A DNA stretch of 9,475 nucleotides from an uncultured Asticcacaulis sp. (GTDB lineage Bacteria > Pseudomonadota > Alphaproteobacteria > Caulobacterales > Caulobacteraceae): positions 1-9,475 of the forward strand of contig CAMLLA010000142.1 of the NCBI GenBank assembly GCA_946480525.1, in the 5' to 3' direction. The stretch's first letter is position 1. Every line of letters starts with the position of its first letter. Of this stretch, positions 1 through 6,500 are shown one piece after another. The translations under genes and the position numbers were made by a program. Under the pieces are notes generated by a model. That model was not told the DNA's origin. It was given only the letters and a program-made list of their open reading frames with translations, and did not search any database.

Positions 1-215
1 ATCGCAACGGCCTGTTCTCGCCGCCGTCGTGGCTGGCCGTCTATATGGGCCAGGACGTGGTGCCGGTGGGCTATGACCGCATGGGCGACGCCCTGCCAAC
101 GACTTTGCTGGCGGAAAAACTCAGCGCCCTGCATGGCCGTATCCGCGATCAGGTGGCGCTGTTGCCGAGCCACGAAGCAACGCTGTCCAGCTTCGCGCAA
201 AGCGAGGTGGCATGA
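1..215 (+). CDS. Tryptophan halogenase superfamily protein, C-terminal end (5' truncated by window)
   Basis: Only the last 70 residues are present, read in the frame that starts at base 3 and ends with TGA at 213-215. The segment begins RNGLFSPPSWLAVYMGQDVV, continues with GYDRMGDALP and ends near LPSHEATL. This is the C-terminal signature of flavin-dependent tryptophan halogenase-superfamily proteins: the SWLAVYxGQ block, then YDxxxD, then a helical tail ending in xPSHE. Such enzymes halogenate aromatic substrates using reduced FAD, but the catalytic lysine and FAD-binding region lie outside the window, so activity cannot be judged. The stop codon overlaps the next start as ATGA, which indicates an operon and translational coupling with the following paralogue. 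An internal ATG in another frame (from 73) reads an Arg/Cys-rich, low-complexity product and was discarded as a shadow. Confidence 0.85.
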   Translation, partial: RNGLFSPPSWLAVYMGQDVVPVGYDRMGDALPTTLLAEKLSALHGRIRDQVALLPSHEATLSSFAQSEVA

Positions 216-1675
216 TGGAAAAGGTCGTTATCGTCGGCCGCGATGCGCCGCTATGGCTGTCGGCGCTGGCGCTTTACCGCGCGCTGACGCCGGCTGGCGT
301 AAAGGTCGAGGTCATTGCCTTGCCCGATCGCATGCAGGCGGCGGATATTTACGCCACCCTGCCGCCGCTTGAGGCCTTTCACCGCCAACTGGGGCTCGAC
401 GAACACGCACTGCTCAGCCGTACCGGCGGCAGCTTTACGCTGGGCCAAAGCTTCCAGGGCTTCGCCGGTGACGACAGCGCCTTCTTCCATCCTTACGGCA
501 GCCACGGCTTTCCGATCACGACGACGGGCGCGGCCTTCCTGCACTATGTCACGCGGGCCAGGCGCCAGGGGCTGGGCGCGGCGTTCGAGGACTTTTCGCT
601 GACGGCCGCCGCCGCCAAGCAGGGCCGTTTCGTCGTGCCCAATGACGAAACGAACGCCTTTGCGCGCAGCGATTATGGCTATCACTTGCCGGCTAAGGCC
701 TATACGGCGGCTTTGGCCGAGGCGGTGCGGGCGCAGGGCATCACGGTTCATCCGGCTACGCAGGTCACGGTTGTGCGCGATGAAGACGGCGACATCGCCA
801 GCGTCAACAGCATCACCGGCGACCTGTTCATCGACGCCAGCGGAACAGACTCCGTCCTGTTGCGCGGGGCGTTGGGGACGCCGTTTGCTTCGTGGCGGCG
901 CTGGTTCCCGGCCGACCGCGTGCTGACGGCTTCAGGGCCGCGCCTGCGCATCCTGCCGCCTTATGCGCGGATACAGGCACTCGACAACGGGACCTTGAGC
1001 CTGTTCTCGGCCCAAGACGCCACACGCATTACCTATGTATTCGACAGCCAGGACGAAAGCGACGATCAGGCGCTGAAAAGCGCAATGGCGTCGCGCCTCA
1101 GGCTCGGCGATGTCTCTGTCACGGCCCTAGAGCCCGGCTGGTCCGAATCATGGGTGCGCAATGTCGTGGCGATAGGCGAGGCCGCCTGCGTTTTCGATCC
1201 GATCGACAGCCTGTCCCTTCACAGCGTGCAGGTCGGGCTGGTGCATCTCCTGGGATTGTTCCCGCGCGATCGTCATACTGTGCCTGAGCGCGCCGAATAT
1301 AACACGCGTATGAACCGGATGTGCGCTCGGGCGCGCGACTTCCAGCTTGTCCATTACCATTTAAGCGGGCGCAGCCAGCGCTTCTGGCAAAAGGCCAGGG
1401 CGCACAATGTGCCGGCGGAATTACAGGAACGCATCGACGCCTTCGCCATCGCCGGGCAGGTGTCTTTGTTTGATGAGGATACGTTTGAGGCCGACAGCTG
1501 GAATGCCGTCCTGATTGGCCACGGCCTGTCGCCCGAATCCTATGACCCGGCGGCGGATCTGGCCGCGGACCAGGTTTTGATGGATCATTTCCGGCGGATT
1601 TTCAGCGGTATCCGTCAGCAAGTCGAACGCGCTCCCAGTCATGACGAGTACCTTGGAATTTTCTGCTCGGCGTGA
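212..1675 (+). CDS. Divergent tryptophan-halogenase-like protein lacking catalytic motifs
   Basis: The 487-residue product is close to the usual halogenase length and aligns by eye along the whole family fold. Visible landmarks are an N-terminal Rossmann strand (KVVIVGR, 4-10), AFFHPYGSHGFP (90-101), LFIDASG (205-211), RDFQLVHYHLSGR (375-387) and a C-terminal SHDEYL (476-481). The defining motifs are altered. The FAD loop GGGTAGW reads GRDAPLW (9-15). The GVGEATIP block reads ADIYATLP (44-51). Thr76 stands where PrnA has catalytic Lys79 (SFTLG against AFKAA). No WxWxIP motif is seen; the matching region reads YARIQALDNG (251-260). The EPLEST block reads DPIDSL (329-334). It is therefore probably not a halogenase, and may be a binding or partner protein for the canonical paralogue upstream (inference). 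The start overlaps the previous stop (ATGA); a second ATG at 215 lies 7 nt from GAGG (204-207) and is equally plausible. No frameshift is seen, so the gene seems maintained. Confidence 0.85.
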   Translation: MMEKVVIVGRDAPLWLSALALYRALTPAGVKVEVIALPDRMQAADIYATLPPLEAFHRQLGLDEHALLSRTGGSFTLGQSFQGFAGDDSAFFHPYGSHGFPITTTGAAFLHYVTRARRQGLGAAFEDFSLTAAAAKQGRFVVPNDETNAFARSDYGYHLPAKAYTAALAEAVRAQGITVHPATQVTVVRDEDGDIASVNSITGDLFIDASGTDSVLLRGALGTPFASWRRWFPADRVLTASGPRLRILPPYARIQALDNGTLSLFSAQDATRITYVFDSQDESDDQALKSAMASRLRLGDVSVTALEPGWSESWVRNVVAIGEAACVFDPIDSLSLHSVQVGLVHLLGLFPRDRHTVPERAEYNTRMNRMCARARDFQLVHYHLSGRSQRFWQKARAHNVPAELQERIDAFAIAGQVSLFDEDTFEADSWNAVLIGHGLSPESYDPAADLAADQVLMDHFRRIFSGIRQQVERAPSHDEYLGIFCSA

Positions 1676-1765
1676 TCTTTATCGGCAGGTGATTGATACC
1701 GCTTCCCATGCTATGGTGCGCGAACAGAGTGCATAAGCGCCGGCGCCAATAAGGTAGGGAACAGA

Positions 1766-2800
1766 GTGAAAAGACCAACGTCATTGGACATCGCTGCGAT
1801 CACGGGGGTCTCGCAGGCGACCGTATCGCGCGCCCTCAGCCATTCGCCGCTGGTAAACGACGAGACGCGGGAACGCATCTTAAGCGTCGCCAAGCAGCTG
1901 CATTACAAGGTCGATTCCAACGCGCGCAAACTGCGCTCGAAGAAGATCCACACCATGGCGGTGCTGATTTCGGCCGACCTGGAAAATCCGCAAAACCCGA
2001 TCAATCCTTTTTTCCTGCCGATGATCGGCTCGATCCTGCAATATGCCGGCGAGAAGGGCTATGACATCATTACGTCGCTGCAGCAGCCGTCGGACGACTG
2101 GGGCACCGACTACGGCTTTTCGCGCCGGGCGGACGGGATCATCTTCCTGGGCTGCAAGGACTTCGAGTCCTATACGCACAAGTTCGAATACCTGAACGAG
2201 GTCGGCGATCCGTGGGTGGTGTGGGGCGTCAATCGCCCCGACTGCGCCCGTTTGTGCATCGGCAGTGACAATGAGGATGGTGGGTTTAAAGCCACAGCCC
2301 ACCTGGCGCGGCTGGGCCGCAAGCGCATCGCCTATTTCGGCAAGTCGTCGAAGGAGCACCCCGAGTTCAAGGAGCGCTACGAAGGCTATCGCCGGGCATT
2401 GCAGGCGGCGGGGCTGGAGTATGATCCGCGCCTGCACCGCGACTGTTTCCTGGAACGCGAAGAGGGCATGAACGAGATCAGCCGCATGATCGAGGAGGGC
2501 GTGGAATTTGACGCTGTCTTTGCCTCGTGCGACCTGCTGGCCATGGGCGTGTTGCAGGGGTTGAACCGGCGGGGTTTCCGCGTGCCGCAGGACGTGTCGG
2601 TAGTGGGTTTTGACGATCTGTGGGTGTGCAGTTCGTTGTCGCCGTCTCTATCGACCATGCGCCAGGACACGGAGGCTGCCGCGCGCGTGCTGGTCGATGG
2701 CTTGAGCAATCTGATTGAGAACGAGGACGTGCGCGACATCCGCCTGCCCGCGCAACTGGTGGTGCGGGAATCGTGTGGCGGGCTGTCGCGGATGAACTGA
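1766..2800 (+). CDS. LacI-family transcriptional regulator
   Basis: This 344-residue protein has the full LacI-family plan and length. An N-terminal helix-turn-helix (about 5-26) contains the recognition helix VSQATVSRAL (15-24). A hinge helix SNARKLRSK (51-59) carries Leu56, the position that in LacI and PurR inserts into the central CG step of the operator. A periplasmic-binding-protein-like effector domain follows (about 62-340), with RADGIIFLG, RIAYFG and PQDVSVVGFDDL, the last typical of sugar-sensing members. The start is GTG at 1766, preceded by AGGTAGGGA; the HTH numbering then matches LacI, which supports it. It lies 90 bp after the halogenase-like gene and converges on the GH97 gene. 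It is the only regulator in the window and the best candidate to bind the CG-centred palindromes at 5100-5144 and 5406-5419 (inference). The effector is unknown; the neighbouring GH97 suggests an alpha-glucan-derived sugar. Confidence 0.95.
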   Translation: MKRPTSLDIAAITGVSQATVSRALSHSPLVNDETRERILSVAKQLHYKVDSNARKLRSKKIHTMAVLISADLENPQNPINPFFLPMIGSILQYAGEKGYDIITSLQQPSDDWGTDYGFSRRADGIIFLGCKDFESYTHKFEYLNEVGDPWVVWGVNRPDCARLCIGSDNEDGGFKATAHLARLGRKRIAYFGKSSKEHPEFKERYEGYRRALQAAGLEYDPRLHRDCFLEREEGMNEISRMIEEGVEFDAVFASCDLLAMGVLQGLNRRGFRVPQDVSVVGFDDLWVCSSLSPSLSTMRQDTEAAARVLVDGLSNLIENEDVRDIRLPAQLVVRESCGGLSRMN

Positions 2801-2808
2801 GCATATTT

Positions 2809-2936
2809 CCTTCTCCCCGCTTGCGGGGAGAAGGTGGTCCGCAGGACCGGATGAGGGGCAAGCCCCACTTTCCGCGCGTGCTGTAGCCTAAGCCGCCCCT
2901 CACCCTAACCCTCTCCCCGCAAGCGGGGAGAGGGGA
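2809..2936. repeat. Palindromic (REP/BIME-like) repeat doublet between convergent genes
   Basis: Two strong hairpins bracket this intergenic stretch. The left one pairs 2809-2820 with 2823-2834 (12 bp, core TCTCCCCGC-TT-GCGGGGAGA). The right one pairs 2909-2920 with 2923-2934 (12 bp, core TCTCCCCGC-AA-GCGGGGAGA). Their cores are reverse complements of each other. Between them lie two shorter hairpins, GGTCC-gca-GGACC (2836-2848) and GGGGC-AA-GCCCC (2855-2866). Further inverted similarity joins GATGAGGGGC (2850-2859) to GCCCCTCACC (2895-2904). The whole is thus an inverted pair, like the dispersed REP/BIME or small MITE-type elements common between convergent genes in Alphaproteobacteria. It probably ends or protects both mRNAs, but neither hairpin is followed by a T-run, so it is not a classical intrinsic terminator. 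Copy number elsewhere in the genome cannot be seen here. Confidence 0.8.
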
Positions 2937-2944
2937 CTAAGGTC

Positions 2945-4996
2945 TTACTTCTTCGGTACAAACCTTATCGCGGTGCCGCCGCCGGGGGCCATTTTAAGGG
3001 CAAGGGTGTCCTTGGCGGTGACGGTCTTGCTTTCGATGACGATGTCAAACCGTGCGGGGCCTTTCGAATCCGCTTTGCCGCCATCGCGATAGATCTGCGC
3101 GGTATAGCTCCTGGCAGGATCGAGGAAGCTCAAGGGCACATCGACATTGCGCCACTGATCGTCGCTGATGCCACCCAGATACCAGTCCTCCGAATTGCGG
3201 TCCTTGCGCGCGATAACCGCATAGTCGCCGATCTCACCGGCCACCATGGCGCTTTCGCTCCAGTCGACCGGCACGTCCTTGATGAACTGAAAGGGCTTAG
3301 GATACTTGGCATAGTTCTCCGGCAGGTCGGCCGCCATCTGGATCGGCGAATAGAGCACGACATAAAGCGCCAATTGCTTGGCCTGGGTCGAGAGGATTTC
3401 GCGCTTGTTGCCCTCGAGGCTCAGCACGCCCGGCGTAAAGTCCATCGGCCCCGACAGCATACGGGTGAAAACGAGGTTGGCCTCGTGCTCGGGCGGGTTC
3501 ACCGGCGTGCCCCAGGCGTTATATTCCTGGCCCCGCGCGCCTTCGCGGGACACCCAGTTGGGATAGGTACGACGAAGCCCCGTGTCCTTTATCGGTTCGT
3601 GGCTGTTAATGGCGATCCTGTATTTCGCCGCTGTCTCAAGCACCTTCGTATAGTGCCGCGAACCTTCCTGGCTGTCGGTAAAGCCGTAGCGCGTGCCGCC
3701 GCCTTCGCTCGGAAACTGAGCCGCGCCGCCATCGGTGACATAGCCGGTCTTGACGCTGTCGACGCCATGAGCGGCGTAAAGGCTGAAGGCGTCATCCATC
3801 TGCTGCTCATAAAGCGCGATATTGCCGCCGGTCTCGTGGTGACCGATCAGGTGCACGCCCTTCTTCAGGCCGTAGGCGGCAGCTGCCTTCAGGTCGAAGT
3901 CGGGATAGGATTCGACGAAGGAAAAGTCCTTGCCTGAGCCGTACCACTGGCCGTCCCAACCCTTGTTCCAGCCTTCGACCAGCACGCCGCGAAAGCCGTT
4001 CCTGGCCGCAAAATCGATATAGGACTTGGTATTGGCGGTGGTGGCACCGTGCCTGGCGCCTTGCGCCCAGGTCGATTTCTCCAGATGCATCTCCCACCAG
4101 ATGCCGACATATTTCGATGGCTTGAACCACGACACGTCGCCCAAAGCGTTGGGCTCGTTGAGGTTCAGGATCAGGTCGGAATTATAGAGCGCCGGGGCAT
4201 TGTCGGTGATGACCAGAGTGCGCCACGGCGACGGGAACGGCGCTTTGCGTTCGACGCTGGGCCCGGTCGAGGAGGGCGCCAGATGCGCCTTCAACGTCTG
4301 GCCTTCGGTGCGGCGCAGCCACATCGAGGCGAAGTCGGTCAGGGCCGCTTCGTGGAAGGAAATATAGACGCCCTTATCGGTCTTCACGGTCAGCGGCGTA
4401 TTGGCCTGGCCCACTTCCTTTAGAGGCGTCTGGTTATACAGGTATTCGAGATTGTTCCATTCGCCACCCAGGTTCCACCACGCGGTCGCATTATCGGCGA
4501 CGGTGAACTCGGTCTGCTCATCGACGATGCGTACATTCTTTAGCTGCGCCTGTTCCGGGAACTCGTAGTGGAAGCCTACACCGTCCTCGAACAGACGGAA
4601 GACGACCGTCATGCGGCGATTGTCATAAGCCTTCTGCACGACATTGACGCGCAGTTCGTTATAGCGGTTGCGGACATAGCGGCGCTCGCCCCACGGCTGC
4701 TCCCAGGTGTCGTCATGCGCGGTGGTCCTAAGGCTTTCGAGCGCGAACTGTCCGTCCAGTTTCGGGCTGTCGGCCAGGATGAAGCCGAGCCGCGACGGCG
4801 CGATGACTGTCTGGCCCTTGCGTTCGATGCCATAGGACAGCTTGCCCTCGACATTGACGTAGATTTTCACATTCAGCGTGCTGTCTGGCGACCAGCCTTC
4901 CGCGATCACGTCATCGGCCACGGCTGGCGACACCAGGCAGATGGCCAGCAGTGCCGTGGAGGCGGCCAGAAATCGAAAATGAGATGACAGACGCAT
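2945..4996 (-). CDS. Glycoside hydrolase family 97, inverting SusB-like alpha-glucosidase type
   Basis: The 683-residue protein has a signal peptide (LAASTALLAICLVSPAVA, probable cleavage after Ala27), so it acts in the periplasm or outside the inner membrane. GH97 architecture is visible in order: an N-terminal beta-sandwich (about 30-290), a catalytic (beta/alpha)8 barrel (about 291-570) opening with KYVGIWWEMH, and a C-terminal beta domain. Catalytic-region motifs resemble SusB: HHET (386-389), VKTGYV (415-420), NSHEPIKDTGLRRTYPN (464-480) and ARGQEYN (487-493). Glu388, Glu467 and Glu491 align with SusB Glu439 and Glu508 (bases) and Glu532 (acid). The retaining alpha-galactosidase branch instead has a catalytic Asp in the strand that here reads VKTGYV. 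Substrate is therefore probably an alpha-glucoside or maltooligosaccharide, by family knowledge. The gene is divergent from the oxygenase operon, and its upstream region carries two palindromic operators. The ribosome binding site before ATG 4996 is weak. Confidence 0.95.
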   Translation of the reverse strand: MRLSSHFRFLAASTALLAICLVSPAVADDVIAEGWSPDSTLNVKIYVNVEGKLSYGIERKGQTVIAPSRLGFILADSPKLDGQFALESLRTTAHDDTWEQPWGERRYVRNRYNELRVNVVQKAYDNRRMTVVFRLFEDGVGFHYEFPEQAQLKNVRIVDEQTEFTVADNATAWWNLGGEWNNLEYLYNQTPLKEVGQANTPLTVKTDKGVYISFHEAALTDFASMWLRRTEGQTLKAHLAPSSTGPSVERKAPFPSPWRTLVITDNAPALYNSDLILNLNEPNALGDVSWFKPSKYVGIWWEMHLEKSTWAQGARHGATTANTKSYIDFAARNGFRGVLVEGWNKGWDGQWYGSGKDFSFVESYPDFDLKAAAAYGLKKGVHLIGHHETGGNIALYEQQMDDAFSLYAAHGVDSVKTGYVTDGGAAQFPSEGGGTRYGFTDSQEGSRHYTKVLETAAKYRIAINSHEPIKDTGLRRTYPNWVSREGARGQEYNAWGTPVNPPEHEANLVFTRMLSGPMDFTPGVLSLEGNKREILSTQAKQLALYVVLYSPIQMAADLPENYAKYPKPFQFIKDVPVDWSESAMVAGEIGDYAVIARKDRNSEDWYLGGISDDQWRNVDVPLSFLDPARSYTAQIYRDGGKADSKGPARFDIVIESKTVTAKDTLALKMAPGGGTAIRFVPKK

Positions 4997-5063
4997 GTGG
5001 CCAAAGCCCCCTGTGCAAGCGCCGCTTTGGGCGGTCGGGTTTAGGTTGTACGCAATCTGTACA

Positions 5064-5078
5064 GTGTTAGCGTTGTCA
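5064..5078 (-). promoter_or_regulatory. Possible GH97 promoter -10 with overlapping LacI-like site
   Basis: On the minus strand, GCTAACAC (complement of 5064-5071) matches 7 of 8 positions of the Caulobacter housekeeping -10 consensus GCTANAWC. It lies about 68 bp before the GH97 ATG. No convincing -35 was found 10-14 bp upstream. The same bases form TGTTAGCGTTGTCA (5065-5078), a degenerate CG-centred palindrome with TG/CA ends, as in other LacI-family operators. A dyad TGTAC-N7-GTACA (5047-5063) follows immediately downstream of it. All of this is suggestive only. Confidence 0.3.
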
Positions 5079-5099
5079 GAAAAACCCTGAACTTCAGTA

Positions 5100-5113
5100 T
5101 GTATACGTATTCA
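5100..5113. promoter_or_regulatory. Putative LacI-type operator, copy 1
   Basis: The 14-mer TGTATACGTATTCA has a perfect ATACGTAT core centred on CG and TG/CA ends, the general form of LacI-family operators. It lies about 104 bp upstream of the GH97 start. Its centre is 31 bp from copy 2, close to three helical turns, so both would be bound on the same face of the DNA. Confidence 0.65.
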
Positions 5114-5130
5114 AATGACCATGCATAGTT

Positions 5131-5144
5131 TGCATACGTATTCA
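5131..5144. promoter_or_regulatory. Putative LacI-type operator, copy 2
   Basis: TGCATACGTATTCA differs from copy 1 at one base and is the exact reverse complement of copy 3. It lies about 135 bp upstream of the GH97 start. The repressor candidate is the LacI protein encoded at 1766-2800, though binding is inferred only. Confidence 0.65.
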
Positions 5145-5307
5145 CTGTTGCACGCAAAGTTTATGGCGCGTAGCTATAGTACGTGATTTGAATGTCCGCA
5201 TCCGGCTTCGTGACGGGGGCTGGTGCGGGCTTTAGGTGAGGGGATGCCGTCAAACCTTCCTTCATCGCCCAAGATTCCGGTTGGTTGACGCAGCCGGGAT
5301 GCCTGAA

Positions 5308-5332
5308 TTACAAGCCCTGGCTTTGTAATTTG
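5308..5332 (+). terminator. AT-rich hairpin followed by U-rich stretch
   Basis: AATTACAAGCC (5308-5318) pairs with GGCTTTGTAATT (5321-5332) with one bulged base, giving about 11 bp and a very short loop. The plus strand continues TTGTTCTT, so it reads as a weak intrinsic terminator or attenuator in the plus direction. No gene is seen upstream of it on that strand, so it would act on a leader or small RNA. Confidence 0.4.
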
Positions 5333-5354
5333 TTCTTCCCAACACACTTTTATT

Positions 5355-5376
5355 CCCCTTGCCTTCGGGTAAGGGG
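5355..5376 (+). terminator. UUCG-tetraloop hairpin, terminator- or attenuator-like
   Basis: CCCCTTGCC (5355-5363) pairs with GGTAAGGGG (5368-5376), including one G-U pair, around a TTCG loop closed by C-G. That is the very stable C(UUCG)G tetraloop. ACTTCTTTTG follows on the plus strand. The minus-strand flank is A-rich rather than U-rich, so termination is plausible only rightwards. It lies 30 bp before operator copy 3 and 93 bp before the cupin-like gene, where it could insulate that operon or end a short RNA. Confidence 0.45.
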
Positions 5377-5405
5377 ACTTCTTTTGTGCATCGCAAGATA
5401 ATCTA

Positions 5406-5419
5406 TGAATACGTATGCA
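5406..5419. promoter_or_regulatory. Putative LacI-type operator, copy 3, before the oxygenase operon
   Basis: TGAATACGTATGCA is the exact reverse complement of copy 2, and the identity extends one base further (15 bp in all). It lies about 50 bp upstream of the cupin-like start and just downstream of a possible -10 element, GATAAT (5397-5402). That would place it over the transcription start, a classical repression position. No good -35 was found at standard spacing. Its centre is 275 bp from copy 2, compatible with looping between the two divergent promoters (inference). Confidence 0.6.
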
Positions 5420-5468
5420 ATGATCGCGTATTACTTTGATTTCGGTTTCGTGGTGGTAGATTGAGGCA

Positions 5469-6500
5469 ATGAAATCTAACACAGGGAAGGGCATGACGCT
5501 CGACGCATTGCCTCATGTAGCGGTCCATAGCGCCGTCGATGCCGCAGGTTTGCAGGCCATCATGGCCGCCGAACAGCCGGTGGTCATCAAGGGGCTGATC
5601 GACCACTGGCCGGCGCTGGTGCACGGACGGCAATCGGCGCCTGACCTGATCCGCTATCTTAAAGCCATGGATCGCGGCGCGCCCGCGCCCGTCATGGAGG
5701 CGCCGTTTGCCACCGGCGGCCACTACACCTATGCGCCGGGTCTTGCCGAATTCACCTTCTCGAAACGCCAGGGCGGGATCAGCGAAACGCTCGACCGTAT
5801 CGCATCGGTGGTGGATCAAGCGGACGCGCCGTTTATCGCCATCCAGATGCTGCCGCTCGACAGCCACCTGCCGGACTTCGCGCGCGCCAATCCCGCGCCT
5901 TTGCTGCCGCCGCAGATCCCGCCGCGCCTGTGGATCGGCGGACCTCTCAAGACCCAGACCCACAATGATCGCGACCACAACCTGGCCTGCGTCATTGCCG
6001 GCCGCCGACGCTTTCTTCTGTTTCCGCCCGAGCAGGTATCGAACCTCTATGTCGGGCCGCTGGAAGCGCCACCGCCCTTATCCTTGGTCGATCCGGAAGC
6101 GCCCGATCTCGAACGCTTCCCCCGTTTCCGTCAGGCGCTCGACGCCGCATCGGTGGCGTGGCTGGAGCCGGGCGATTGCCTGTTCATGCCGAAATACTGG
6201 TGGCACCATGTCACCTCGTTCGATCCCTTCAACGCCATGGTCAACTACTGGTGGGGCGACACCGCCACGGGGCTTGAACGCGCCAGCGATGCGTTTCTCA
6301 CCGCGCTTCTGGCCTTCAAGGAGCTGCCGCCCGGACAGCGCCGCTACTGGCAGGCGATGTTCGACGTCCACGTTTTTGGTGATGGCACAGCCGCCGAGCA
6401 TATCCCACCGGGCAAGCGCGGTGTGCTGGGGCCCTTGCCGCCGTCTCTACGCGCGCGGCTGAAGCAGGAACTGAAGATGGCCTATCTTAAGGGCGGATGA
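5469..6500 (+). CDS. JmjC/cupin_8-family putative Fe(II)/2-oxoglutarate oxygenase
   Basis: The 343-residue protein resembles bacterial cupin-like proteins of the FIH (factor-inhibiting-HIF) type. An N-terminal helix-strand module contains QPVVIKGLIDHWPAL (36-50). The double-stranded beta-helix carries THNDRDHNLACVIAGRRRFL (164-183), where H165-x-D167 form the proximal iron ligands, then LLFPPEQ (183-189) and GDCLFMPKYWWHHV (235-248), in which His246 matches the distal ligand of FIH (WWHH). The metal triad is intact. Family members hydroxylate protein side chains, but the substrate here is unknown; such genes recur beside TBDR and halogenase-like genes. Met1 (5469) has GAGG only 2 nt upstream. 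Met9 (5493) follows GGGAAGG at normal spacing and may be the real start. The gene overlaps the next by 4 bp (ATGA). Operator copy 3 upstream suggests sugar control. Confidence 0.9.
   Translation: MKSNTGKGMTLDALPHVAVHSAVDAAGLQAIMAAEQPVVIKGLIDHWPALVHGRQSAPDLIRYLKAMDRGAPAPVMEAPFATGGHYTYAPGLAEFTFSKRQGGISETLDRIASVVDQADAPFIAIQMLPLDSHLPDFARANPAPLLPPQIPPRLWIGGPLKTQTHNDRDHNLACVIAGRRRFLLFPPEQVSNLYVGPLEAPPPLSLVDPEAPDLERFPRFRQALDAASVAWLEPGDCLFMPKYWWHHVTSFDPFNAMVNYWWGDTATGLERASDAFLTALLAFKELPPGQRRYWQAMFDVHVFGDGTAAEHIPPGKRGVLGPLPPSLRARLKQELKMAYLKGG

Larger units (their letters stand above)
4997..5468. other. Divergent intergenic regulatory region (472 bp)
   Basis: No convincing gene lies here. The 106-residue minus-strand frame from 5494 to 5174 crosses the operators and hairpins and has no recognisable domain. 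The region separates GH97 (minus) from the cupin-like gene (plus). It holds two operators near the GH97 side (5100-5144), one near the cupin side (5406-5419), two hairpins (5308-5332 and 5355-5376), a LacI-like degenerate site (5065-5078) and a short dyad (5047-5063). It is visibly richer in A and T than the flanking genes around the operators, as expected of promoters. Confidence 0.7.

Noticed and set aside
1693..1717. TTGATA and TATGGT as a promoter for the LacI gene
   Set aside because: The spacing is 13 bp and the -10 match is poor, so I could not support a promoter.
2815..2940. CRISPR array
   Set aside because: Only two inverted palindrome copies are present, with no regular direct repeats and spacers.
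5192..5239. 15-codon ORF on the plus strand in the intergenic region
   Set aside because: No ribosome binding site and no sign of coding constraint.
5174..5494. 106-residue open frame on the minus strand in the divergent region
   Set aside because: It runs through the operator and both hairpins, starts inside the cupin-like gene, and has no domain or signal peptide.
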